Below are positions 10,172 to 18,243 of a stretch of DNA of 18,243 nt, piece by piece. Each line of letters begins with the position of its first letter. The stretch's first letter is position 1. This stretch comes from Rhizophlyctis rosea (taxonomy: Eukaryota > Chytridiomycota > Chytridiomycetes > Rhizophlyctidales > Rhizophlyctidaceae), in NCBI GenBank assembly GCA_027596075.1, contig JADGJC010000549.1:1-18243 (forward strand), in the 5' to 3' direction. Below the pieces are notes generated by a model. The model was not told the origin of the DNA. It was given only the letters and a program-made list of their open reading frames with translations, and made no database searches. The position numbers were made by a program, and so were the translations under genes.

Positions 10172-10750
10172 TTTGATCAAATCGCTGATGGTGTTAATTA
10201 CCCAACACCCATGTTGTGCCACCACCAGTGTGTGCACCAAACCCATATATCAACTTTTACTGTGAAGTTGACATGTCATTTGTGACGGACAAACATCAAT
10301 GTTGATGGTCTCAAAAAAGATTTGATGGGTCGGGTCAATCTTGACGCTCAACATCAATACCCAAGAAAAGATTACCAACCCCCAACCCTCCCCCATCATA
10401 TCAGACTGTCAATTTTGACACATCACATTTGATACGGGAAATAAAGTTCTGCATATCATACAGAGTCAATCCACACCTCCAAACTTGAAGACAATCGCTC
10501 ATGTCCATGATCAAGTTTGAGACTGGTGCAATTGGTCTGCATCAATCCTTTGGGAAGCTCAAAAGGTGCTCTCCAAACTCTTCCTTTTTACTTGATCTTC
10601 GGGATCTTTTCCAACCAATCTCAATTCCTTCAGCTCTCATATCCTCAAGAGGTCAAACTGGTCAAAATCAATATGGAGATCAATGTTGATATTATGGTCA
10701 GCATCAACTTGAATATCAATATTGACAGCCCGGGGCGCCCCACAGTCCCA
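10165..10750. repeat. TTGA/TCAA-dense segment with palindromes
   Basis: By hand count about 34 TTGA or TCAA tetramers fall in about 590 bases, against roughly five expected from uniform composition. Many are paired as palindromes: TTTGATCAAA near 10172, TCAACTT...AAGTTGA at 10250-10271, TCAATATTGA near 10716. The density continues to the palindromic stretch at 10670-10735 and then stops. I see no coding explanation and no clear terminal inverted repeats or target-site duplication. It may be a decayed MITE-like element or an array of binding sites upstream of the NLR gene. Confidence 0.5.
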
Positions 10751-10989
10751 CGTGACAAATTTGATGTTCCTGCATAGTTGCTTGCATGGGTCTCCGCATC
10801 GCCTTGGAGTGCACCCTCGTGTCTTCCGTGCGAGTCCGGATGAAGTTGAGTATTCGCTGTGCATGAGCAACGATCCATACCGTCTGATTGGCTTTGGCAA
10901 GAAACCGCAATCATTGCTCCAATAACAATGCCTCTGACCAGTACACTCCTGGTCATTTTCATGCTAATGTAACTCCCATCACCTCGCAC

Positions 10990-11580
10990 AAAACATATCT
11001 CGCAGCATGTTCGCTGAGATGGACGCCTTCAACGATCCTGCCTGTCATTGCATCGAAGTGGGTTCGCTCATCGATCTTTCGAGGATTGATTGACAAGCTG
11101 TACAGACTTTTCCATCGTCGCCATTCTCTTCGCCGAATGTAGGAATTGCCTTTTTCACCGTGAGAGTAAAAAATGTCGTCACTTCGAGAATCAGTTGCCT
11201 CTACACAGGGTGGAGCAAGTTCAGCGAACGAATATCACCATGATGATTTCTGATCAGCTGTCACAGCAAGTGTGCAGTGCGAAGTGAGTGGGTGGCCAAA
11301 CTCCGTGGGAAACCCTATCCGAATTGTAGTCTACAGTACCTCTGGGGTGAAAAAGAATCAAAACTATCACCAGAGAACGGGAAGAATTCGATGCGCCTTG
11401 AAAACCGCAAAGAACAACATTTCAGCTTCTGTCGCATCAGCTGAATGGAAAAGATTGATTTCGTACCACAAAATGTCCCACTCGGTCTGTGAACCTCATG
11501 CGCTTGTTGTGATGTCAATAGAAACATGAGCAGGGACGCATCTTTTAAAGAACGGTAACGTCAGTAACTTCATTTTGAAG
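10990..11580 (-). other. Coding-like fragments of an unrecognised, possibly decayed minus-strand gene
   Basis: Several minus-strand stretches without ATG-initiated long frames have coding-like composition. One runs from about 11200 to 10970, with SYIRRREWRRW and GRIVEGVHLSEHAARYVLCE, preceded by a CTGAAC branch-like site and TAG acceptor. Another lies at about 11496-11370 (TEWDILWYEINLF, ATEAEMLFFAVFKAH). They are in different frames with too little space for normal introns between all of them. No family is recognised, and chance open frames remain possible. Confidence 0.2.
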
Positions 11581-11695
11581 AACAGTCACTACACACTTGC
11601 TGGTATTCCTTCAAGCTACCGAACCCTCGATCGATGTGCAAAAGTAGTCTGTGGGCGGCAAAATGCGTCCGAGGGTCTTTGACGTTTCCACGGCG

Positions 11696-12645
11696 CTACA
11701 ACAGAGCCTCCGCACGTGCGACATCCCACCGCAGGACAAACGGACCGACTGTTAAGCACTGAGATAAGTGAGATACAGCGAATGTAAGGCTCCTTGCGTC
11801 AACGACGACCCAAATGATCATAGTGCCACATTCGTGGGAGCAATTTTTACATTCGCCACTACAGGCTCCGTTCGTCGCACCTGTTGTGCAGAAAAGGAAG
11901 TCTGAGTTTGGTACATGCCATTGCCGCTTTTTCAGAATGTTTTGTGGTGTCTGCGGAACGGTGGCCAAGAGCTGGCCACCTGCCGTTATCCCAAGGCGTT
12001 CAACATGGCAGCACCTGAACCATGACCTTGTTCCGCAAATGTATTCGGGTGCTCGGAGATGTATGGAATACCCTCTTTGATGTGGAACTTTGTCGCGGGA
12101 CAAGCACTAAGCTCGCTAACGTCGGTGAGATGTGCATCGAAGGTAGTAGGTACGTCAATTCACTGACAGCTGGTCCCTTCTTGCGGGATCATGATACATC
12201 GTGTGACAATCATTACGACAGGGAGCAATCGAGTGAACTCGTCAAAAGTACCTGCTGTACCATTGTGTACCTGACACTTCTTGAAGTGGAATGTTTGCGT
12301 GAAGGGATTGCCAGTGTGCACGCAAAAAGAGGACGTTTAGAAGAGCAACATAACTGTGATTGCTCCCACATGAACAGTTTGAAAAATCACAAAGCTGTTG
12401 GCTTCCAGCGTTATTTCAACGGTTATTGCGGACCTTAGTTTTTGTCTGCCTGGCACTTGCCTGGCCAGAACGGCCCAGTCCGAGGGAAAGATGTACTCGA
12501 AGTGAAAAAAACCTAGGGAGTTCTCTTTCAATGCCGCCGCTCGGATTTCTTTTATCTCTTGTGGAGTATTGATTTTTGGACGTACATTGTCGGATGAGGG
12601 TTCCCGTTTCTCGCGATGGAGAAACAAGTGAAGCAGCACCTCCAT
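11696..12645 (-). other. Unrecognised minus-strand coding-like region with in-frame stops; Cys-rich segment
   Basis: A 102-codon ATG frame (12645-12337) ends at TAA, but the same frame stays coding-like beyond it (GNPFTQTFHFKKCQVHNG; then, after a TGA near 12153, ACPATKFHIKEGIPYISEHP) until about 11995. A neighbouring frame continues from there with LKKRQW followed by five cysteines spaced C-x8-C-x3-C-x2-C-x3-C (about 11895-11825). This could be a multi-exon gene with short introns I could not resolve, or a pseudogene. A dibasic site before a Cys-rich stretch resembles small secreted proteins, but no signal peptide is assured. Function unknown. Confidence 0.25.
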
Positions 12646-12799
12646 TGGATTGTTTAACGCACCGACGCTGATAGGGCGGGCGAGGTTTGATACTTGTTAA
12701 ATGGACCAACAATACAAAGCTATGTCGTCCGAGGACGTTCTTCTATATTCTCGACGATTTTCCACCGCAGTCTCCTTCCAGTCCCCCAGTGACCGTATC

Positions 12800-13960
12800 C
12801 TACTCCCCAAATTCCAGCCAGCCACGCACCGCAACCTCCTCCTTAAAATTTACCAAGTCATATCCACTATTTTTCGCAATGGCTGCCTTATATGCGGGTC
12901 TTGCATGGATTCTTTCCAGCCACTCGTTTACCAGTGGGTACTTCGCTGGTCTGAACCAGCCTCGGGCTGCGGACAGATCCTGATTTTTGTGGAAAGTGGA
13001 AGACATGGTTAGTAACCTTACGACGACCTGGACACGACTGCATATTCTCTGGCGCTCTGCGCCGGCGCGAACTTCGCGGCACGCGTCATCCCTCAAGAAG
13101 GATTGAGAGCAGTCAACCTCGCTTCTGTCCAGCGAACAACCTCTCGCCACCCTCCTTGGCATTCACACTCCTCCCCTTCAACTCCTTCCCCATCAACTCC
13201 AAACTTCAATTCCATCTCCTTCAACTTCAAAAGCATCATCCAAAATCGCCCACAGAATGCTCAACCATCAACCCAGACAGCATCCAACACTCACCATCCC
13301 CCAAGACAAATTAACATCACTCAACCCCAACTTCCGCCCCCCAAACCACCTCTCCCCCTCCTCATACACCGTCCTCCCCTCCAACTCCCTCTCCATCAAC
13401 AAAAAAACATCATCCAAATCCCCCACAAAATGCTTAACCATAAACCCCGTCAAAACTCCCAGACCTTTATTGAAAGGCCACGGCAAAACCACTTTAATGA
13501 TATCAAACGTTAGTGCTAGAGCTGTTTTGATTGTCAATGTCGCACCGGCGAATTCTGTCCAAAAGGCATCGGCGGAACGTTCTTCCGGGGTGTCGGGGAC
13601 ATACAACCCCGCACCATAGGTTTCCGAAAGCCAGTTCAATATCAACCGGGATTCAATCATCGTCCCGGGCGGGCAGGGCGGTTGGAGTTTCGGCAGTCCT
13701 CCAGGAGGAGCGGCGGGAGTGGGGTCTAACGTGAGGATGGGAGCTTTACCAAGTGGACCCGCCTTTTTGATATCTGTGTTAATTCTTTTTGTGGAGCGGT
13801 GGTAGTTTTTTAGGTTGTAGGTTAGGTTACGGGTGAGGTGGAGTTCTTCTAGGAACCAGATTACGCGGTGGGATTGGGCGTGGGAGAGGTTGTGGAGGGT
13901 TGGGATGTAGGGTTGGGTTTCTGGCGTGAGTGGCGGGGCGGGCGGTGATGGGGTGGGCAT
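12800..13960 (-). CDS. Glutathione S-transferase, two exons
   Basis: Cytosolic-type GST of about 281 residues, expected to conjugate or reduce electrophiles with glutathione. Exon 1 (13960-13295) codes residues 1-222. After a proline-rich start it has the thioredoxin-like N-domain (about 18-122): LHNLSHAQSHRVIWFLEELHL, then PLGKAPIL with the cis-proline region, then IESRLILNWLSE with the glutathione-contacting Glu-Ser. The helical C-domain follows. Exon 2 (12979-12800) codes YPLVNEWLERIHARPAY, the classic end of fungal GSTs, then a short tail. The splice joins SDVNLSWGM to DLSAARGW in phase 0 (GTGAGT donor, TACTAAC branch site, CAG acceptor). The start fits a TATA box 103 bp upstream and the context CAAAGATGCC. 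The catalytic Ser, Tyr or Cys is not certain, and I cannot place the subfamily. The 315-bp intron contains a decayed copy of exon 1's end. Confidence 0.9.
12980..13294 (-). other. GST intron, 315 bp, enlarged by a duplicated exon segment
   Basis: Canonical GTGAGT donor (13294), exact TACTAAC branch point (13014-13008) and AATCAG acceptor (12980). At 315 bp it is about five times longer than the other introns in the window. About 200 bp of it are the duplicated segment described separately. Confidence 0.85.
13087..13290 (-). repeat. Decayed tandem duplicate of the GST exon 1 end, inside the intron
   Basis: On the minus strand, 13290-13087 aligns collinearly with 13463-13295. Matching landmarks, in order, are GGTT(T/G)ATGGTT, GCATT(T/C)TGTGGG, TTGGATGATG, GTTGATGG, AGGGGAGGA, GAGAGGT, GGTTGA and CTT(G)(G/A)GGGATG, where exon 1 then has its GTGAGT donor and the copy reads ACGCGT. 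The copy has an extra T that shifts the frame, an insertion of about 28 bases and several stops. It cannot code, and its donor is lost. Confidence 0.75.
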
Positions 13961-14062
13961 CTTTGGTTGAGGTGGAAATTGAAAAGACTGGTGGCGAGTA
14001 CAGTATGAAGCAGAGCAGCTTTGAGTCTAAGCACAGGCAGGAGAAGGAAGGGGGTGTGGGGG

Positions 14063-14070
14063 TTTATATA
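14063..14070 (-). promoter_or_regulatory. TATA box of the GST gene
   Basis: The minus-strand sequence is TATATAAA, 103 bp upstream of the GST ATG, followed by a C/T-rich leader (CCCCCTTCCTTCTCCTGCC). This predicts transcription starting about 30 bases downstream and a 5' UTR of some 70-80 bases. Confidence 0.6.
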
Positions 14071-14140
14071 TCTCTGTGCCGTCGCTTGTGGTGTGCGCCG
14101 TGTATGACAATTCACTCTCTTCAGCGGGGGTTTCCTTTAC

Positions 14141-14150
14141 GACTCACGTG
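14141..14150 (-). promoter_or_regulatory. CACGTGAGTC motif upstream of the GST TATA box
   Basis: This combines an E-box/G-box CACGTG, a bHLH site, with TGAGTC, which resembles an AP-1/bZIP half-site. It lies about 75 bp upstream of the TATA box. bZIP factors of the Yap/AP-1 class often control fungal GST genes, so the position is suggestive, but the motif alone is weak evidence. Confidence 0.35.
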
Positions 14151-14154
14151 ATAC

Positions 14155-14990
14155 ACGGATAACCGTAACTGACCCCCCACAGACGACAAAATTTGATAGA
14201 TCAAAACACGCCTGCCCGAATTTCCTTGGGCGGCTCCGTGTACGAACCTCCGAGCCTCCGAGTCGACGCACCTCCTTCCACTCACAGGCAAAAGCAACAA
14301 ACTCTAAAAAAATCCTGGGGAGAATGAGGAGGCGCACATAAAATACATACCAAGCGTTTATGACAGGCCAGACACGCAGCCGTCGCCCCATTGATATGTC
14401 ATGACAATGGCGTGGCCTCAAGTGATTTTGCAAGGAGATTGGATTTTTAAATGCCAAAGTGTCCAACTCAGCTCTCACACCACCTCCCCAAATGTCAAAG
14501 CTGTTGACGGCCACCTCACCTTCAATTGACGAATCCTTTCTAATCTTCAGAGACTCAACTACATTCAAGTTGGTTTCAATCAATATCACCTCATGTCACC
14601 ACTGATCATGGCCCGCTTCTGGGATTAGTTCGTTTTGCTTATATGTCTATACAGTACGCCACCACCATCTCAAACAAACATAGGGAGCGGATGTGAATCA
14701 TTTTGAACGTGAACTGAGCTCATGTCCATGTCAATGAGAAATCGTTTTTTTGTTGCTGGGTCAGTGGCCTGGAACTTGTTGCAGCAAAGTGACAAAAAAG
14801 ACGCTCGCACAAAGTTTGGAGAAGGCAGCATTTTGACCAAGCCCAAACTGCTCAAGACGAAATGAACCTAGGCTCGAAAGCAATATGATTTGACACGAAA
14901 ATGTTGCCTGGCTGTTCATATACTGCCCTTACGCTGATGCAGGCATATTTTATCAGTCACCTCCGAGAGATTGACTGTGACCATTGCTGT
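14155..14990. other. Intergenic; short TCAA/TTGA-rich patch
   Basis: There is a 150-codon minus frame (14137-14589) without recognisable features. The stretch 14495-14615 holds about eight TCAA/TTGA tetramers, echoing the denser segment at 10165-10750, though the two do not align. No gene called. Confidence 0.4.
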
Positions 14991-14994
14991 GGAC

Positions 14995-15420
14995 GATCCT
15001 AGACTTGTGATGATATATGCTATTCATCCATGAATTGGCAAACTGGCGCAAAAACCAAAAAACGATGAGGCGTCTGCACGTGGTCCCATTGGGATGGAAG
15101 GCTGATGAGGTATCGGTTACCATTCGGCATTGACTTTTGGCGTTCAATGCCATGGATTCCCATTTCTTCAAGCCGCAGCTCTGCTTGGATGCACTCAGGA
15201 AGGAGACCCGCCTTGCGCGCCTTGAGAAAAAGTTTTGGTTATGGGTTGCAGGTTCTGTTTGAAAGAATATGACCCATTGTGAGTCCGCGTGTTTCATTGG
15301 TGCATATGCCTCTGATGTCCACGAAGAACGCTGAACTAACTTAACGTCGAGCTGCATTTGAAGAGAAGTTGTGCTGTTTATGAACTTCCAGTGTCGCACT
15401 CAGATGGCAAATACGTCATC
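14995..15420 (-). other. Coding-like fragment, frame changes once, unrecognised
   Basis: A minus-strand frame (15399 to about 15205) is coding-like as far as FFSRRARR. From about 15220 the coding-like reading moves to the adjacent frame (KAGLLPECIQAELRLEEMG, later PSQWDHVQTPHRFLVFAP) and ends at a TAG near 15021. A good acceptor (TTTTTCCCCTTAG) ends at 15420, and a GTACGT donor lies at 15530, so an upstream exon is possible. It may be the 3' half of a decayed or mis-sequenced gene. No family recognised. Confidence 0.25.
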
Positions 15421-15530
15421 TAAGGGGAAAAAGAACCACAACGCTCCCACACACGCCATAAGTGAATGTACGTTATCGTGAGATGTCTGCTTGCAGATGT
15501 TGTGCATATAAGCTTGCAAGGGATACGTAC

Positions 15531-16293
15531 TCTTATGTGACGCCATGAAGGGAGCTGGTCATATTGAAGATGTGAGAAAAAAGGTGCAGCGGCAATGCAC
15601 AACCAGACCCTATCCCAGAAGCAAGAGACTTGGAAGTTCCATTCACTCCCTTCCGTGGTTTAGCATACGACTCGCAGATTGGGTATTTTATATATGCACC
15701 AATCGGGAATGACCTGACACCTGTTCAAATGGGTGACGGAGGCGTGGCTGTTGCATTAGAAGAAATGGAATGGACCTCGCATTACACTGGCCGCTGGTGG
15801 CAGGTGAAAAAATTCACTTTTGCAGCGCATGCCAAACGCCGAAGGGCAAAGGCACGATGCCCATACATCAGATAGTCTGTTGTCGTAATCGATACCAGTT
15901 GCATTTGGCGAAAAAGAGATATAATGGCCAGTCGGGATCATTACAGGTAAAGACCCGCTTTCAAGGCCATCAAGCAATTGCAAGTGATATCAATAAAGTT
16001 AGTTGATTAAGTAAATAGGAAAAGATTGATGGGAAAAGCTACATCTACAATACCCTGCCTCATCGAACTAGCCTGAATCTACGTTTTTGACTCATCACTC
16101 CTCCCCTATCCCGACGATCTCGATCGTGCCATACTTTATCCAACACATCTGATTCATCTACCTGCCCGCACTCGCACCACCTATCCACCCAACAGAGGCG
16201 TCATCGTCTGAACCCTCCTCGTCAAGAGCAGACAAAAACCCTCCCGCACCGGCGGCACCGCTTCCCAAGGACGTAGCAGCAGAAGAAAGAGCG
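15531..16293. other. Intergenic, nothing recognised
   Basis: An 81-codon plus-strand frame (15630-15875) has acceptable composition but no start context, domain or neighbour to support it. The remainder is AT-rich and would include the 3' flank of the gene at 16294-16699. Confidence 0.4.
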
Positions 16294-16699
16294 TTAGAAG
16301 TCGTCGTCGGAGAGCAAGGTGGGCAGGAAGCCGCCTGTTGAGGCGATGGTTGTGCGGTGGATTGACGTTTGGAGCGCGGCGGGGAGGTTTGACTGTGGGA
16401 AGTAAAGCATGCACAGATCAGTAAGTAAAACTAGTCAGTATAACACTCGCCACCATACGCACACACCCGGTGCCTAGTCCACACGATCCAGCAAATGTTG
16501 CGCCACCGGTTGGAGCGGCGGTGGAGAATGCGAATGCGCCGGTGGAGGTGCGGGATGCGGACGAGAAGGGTGATCCGGCGGGTGTGCTGGAGGCGGTGGG
16601 TCTTGCTGATGGGGAGGTGCGCGGGACGGATTGGGAGGAAAATTGAGCGGCTTGGCGGAGAGGTTGGGATGCGCGACGGAAGGACTGTGGACGGAACAT
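16294..16699 (-). CDS. Small predicted mitochondrial protein, two exons, function unknown
   Basis: Predicted 111 residues. Exon 1 (16699-16463) begins MFRPQSFRRASQPLRQ, an Arg/Ser/Gln-rich amphipathic start without acidic residues, typical of a mitochondrial presequence. A Ser/Thr/Ala/Pro-rich stretch and a Gly-rich segment (TGGATFAGSCGLGTG) follow. Exon 2 (16392-16294) codes NLPAALQTSIHR...TLLSDDDF and then stops. The intron (16462-16393, 70 bp) has a weak GTGCGT donor, CTGAC/CTGAT branch sites like the other introns, and a CCCACAG acceptor. Donor choice is uncertain: using GTATGG instead would shift exon 2 into another frame. A C/T-rich leader precedes the ATG. No family recognised; the gene itself is only moderately likely. 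Confidence 0.4.
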
Positions 16700-16920
16700 C
16701 TTGACAGGAGATGCCGGCGGTGAGAAGGAGATGAAGACAGGAAATGAGCTAGAAGATCTTGGGGTTCAAGGAGGGAGGTCTTGGGAAGAGTCATCACAAA
16801 AACGCCCGTGTCACGATGACGCATGCGCTTGGTTGATGTCGCTGACATGATCGACCGGTCTGCTGACGTGATAAACTCGTCGATCAGCTTCCCTTTCATT
16901 AGGGAGTAACCAAACAGATG

Positions 16921-16931
16921 ATATATTTATA
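16921..16931 (-). promoter_or_regulatory. TATA box TATAAATATAT
   Basis: A strong TATA match on the minus strand. An ATG at 16899 opens a 141-codon frame but lies only some 22 bases away, too close to be comfortably downstream of the start site. The ATG at 16699 would have a leader of about 200 bases, perhaps with an upstream ATG or a leader intron. Confidence 0.45.
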
Positions 16932-17779
16932 GAAATGGGGAGAAATCCCTGCAAATGCAGCTTCATAACTCAAGCATACAAAATCAATTGATGTAGTTCT
17001 CGTTTTTCGTCGCATGAAGTCGCCGCAAACATGGCGGCTTATGCGAAGTTGTGTTGGACCACGTGCGTCATCCCCAAGTCGGAGAATGGCTGCAAGGTGA
17101 GGAGACCTTGATCTGCCGGCTTTTTCTCTTGAACAAAGGCATTCAGAGCACGCAAAAATGTAAGTTGGGAATTGGAACCGTTAACGATGACACGTATCCG
17201 GAACATCCTCTGGTGCATAGCTCGAATTGCAGACACTCATGTGGGGGTCGGATCGTGGACTTTAGCACCGAAGAGTTGCTTGCCATACTGAAGAGGCGCA
17301 AAGCTACTTTCAAGAAACTTAGGGTAGTTCGCATGGTATTTGGAAGTACAACGGAAGCGTTGTTGCCGTCTCAAGGAAATAGTCGCGGCAGCGGGTTGCG
17401 GAGGATTGGCAAAGCAGGATGCACCCCGCGTTTTCAGGAATGTCTGCATCCCAAGTGTAAATTGTATTTGGATTTCAAGGTTTCTGCCGCCTCAGGGCAA
17501 TAAGAAGAACAAGACCCACAGGTTCCCATTTCTTATGTGTTGTCAGTTTATGTAAATGATTGACGGATGTCGGGAAGAGAATTCATCCAGTATCATGATG
17601 CACAGAAGCGGTGCCAGGTTTTACAATCGGGTAATATACAAAATCCCACCTGCGCAGAAAAAAGTAATCGAATCTCCTATTTCTATACTTGAGTCTGGGG
17701 AAAAAAAGAAGAGTACCTAAGTTATCTCAATCCAGCGCCCATGCATACCGCCGTGCGTGTATGAGAAGGCGGCCATGCG
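16932..17779. other. Intergenic; unrecognised frames on both strands
   Basis: A 150-codon plus frame (17051-17503) overlaps several minus frames. On the minus strand, 17179-17039 has a coding-like end (LRALNAFVQEKKPADQG, SDLGMTHVVQHNF, TAA). Nothing identifies either strand as the true one. No repeats or RNA genes seen. Confidence 0.35.
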
Positions 17780-17890
17780 TCAGTCGCTCCCTGTGATCGT
17801 TGTAGACTCAATCTTGTAAGTGTCGAACTCCCAATCAACATGACACAAGACATATGGTTGTTGAGAAGCGAGCAAAAAAAGGGAAGTCAT
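17780..17890 (-). other. Small minus-strand frame, 36 codons, unverified
   Basis: ATG at 17890 to TGA at 17780 codes a short hydrophobic start (MTSLFLLAS) followed by VDWEFDTYKIESTTI. The composition is protein-like, but at this length chance cannot be excluded. It could be a last exon or a microprotein. Confidence 0.15.
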
Positions 17891-18128
17891 TGGCCGTTAA
17901 GGACGCATGTCCCAACGTCAAACGCACAGACACTCGCGCCTCCGTTCCACATAGCCCTATCCCAATCAAAAATCTCCACGGACAATAACTCAGACCATCC
18001 CCATCCCCGCGCACACAAAAGAAGGGAAGCACTCCTCCCCCTTTCCCATCCACATTCACCAATCACAACATCAAAAACAAATAACAAACAAAAACATATA
18101 TTACAAAACTCCCCCAACACCCGAACAC

Positions 18129-18243
18129 CTACTCATCCCCCCAAACCCCTGCAACCAACTCCTCCACAACCCCCTCCCCATCCCCCTCCTCCCCACCCAA
18201 AGCCCCCAAAACCCTCCCCTCAAACCCCCTCAACACCCCCCGT
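18129..18243 (-). CDS. Probable 3' end of a gene continuing past the right edge
   Basis: On the minus strand the frame is open from the window edge for 37 codons and ends in TAG (18131-18129). The peptide (GFEGRVLGALGGEEGDGEGV, then VEELVAGVWGDE) is rich in Gly, Glu, Val and Leu. It uses G-rich codons like the GST exon. The sequence after the stop becomes AT-rich (TAATATATG), as expected for a 3' UTR. Too short to identify; it would be the C-terminus. Confidence 0.4.
   Translation of the reverse strand, partial: RGVLRGFEGRVLGALGGEEGDGEGVVEELVAGVWGDE

Noticed and set aside
12022..12438. 138-codon plus-strand frame
   Set aside because: Composition is acceptable but no domain is recognised, and the minus strand has comparable coding signal over the same bases. 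I could not decide in its favour.
13103..13619. Plus-strand Pro/Asn/Gln-rich frames
   Set aside because: They are the complement of the GST exon and its duplicated copy; the low-complexity translation is an artefact of the strand composition.
1..18243. CRISPR arrays, rRNA, complete transposons with transposase
   Set aside because: None seen on either strand: no regularly spaced direct repeats, no rRNA-like blocks, no transposase or reverse transcriptase motifs.

Overview
This window looks like nuclear DNA of a fungus, most likely an early-diverging (chytrid-type) one. The recognisable genes are split by short introns (56, 57, 66 and about 70 bp) with CTNAY-like branch points and AG acceptors. 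A fungal-style glutathione S-transferase is present. The largest gene combines TIR, NACHT and WD40 with a second TIR-like 'FVSHTW' module and TPRs, a combination I associate with chytrids, oomycetes and other protists rather than Ascomycota. The assignment is inference from gene content. All well-supported genes lie on the minus strand.

Layout. 1-4560: no recognisable gene. It begins with a C/G-only tract and carries two copies, plus one fragment, of a dispersed repeat anchored on runs of 15-16 C. 4552-4582: a perfect 10-bp inverted repeat downstream of the large gene. 4770-9996 (minus): a very large NLR-type receptor gene of about 1,680 codons in four exons. The order is basic N-terminus, Ser/Thr/Pro/Ala-rich spacer, TIR, NACHT NTPase, seven-bladed WD40 propeller, TIR-like domain with WC..E motif, TPR. 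It carries two apparent lesions: an intron starting with AT instead of GT, and a one-base frameshift in the propeller. 9997-10160: its probable promoter. 10165-10750: a segment strikingly rich in TTGA/TCAA. 10990-12645: minus-strand stretches that read like coding sequence but are broken and unrecognised. 12800-13960 (minus): a two-exon glutathione S-transferase with a clear TATA promoter; its 315-bp intron holds a decayed tandem copy of the end of exon 1. 13961-16293: mostly non-coding or decayed, with one coding-like fragment near 15.0-15.4 kb. 16294-16699 (minus): a small predicted mitochondrial protein. 18129-18243 (minus): the probable 3' end of a gene that continues beyond the right edge.

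The most interesting element is the double-TIR NLR. By analogy with TIR and NACHT receptors in fungi, plants and bacteria it would be an intracellular innate-immunity or non-self recognition protein: WD40/TPR surfaces would sense, NACHT would switch, and one or both TIR modules, each with a glutamate in the expected place, would act as NAD-consuming or signalling effectors. The two lesions mean it could be a recent pseudogene, or that single-base sequencing errors are present.
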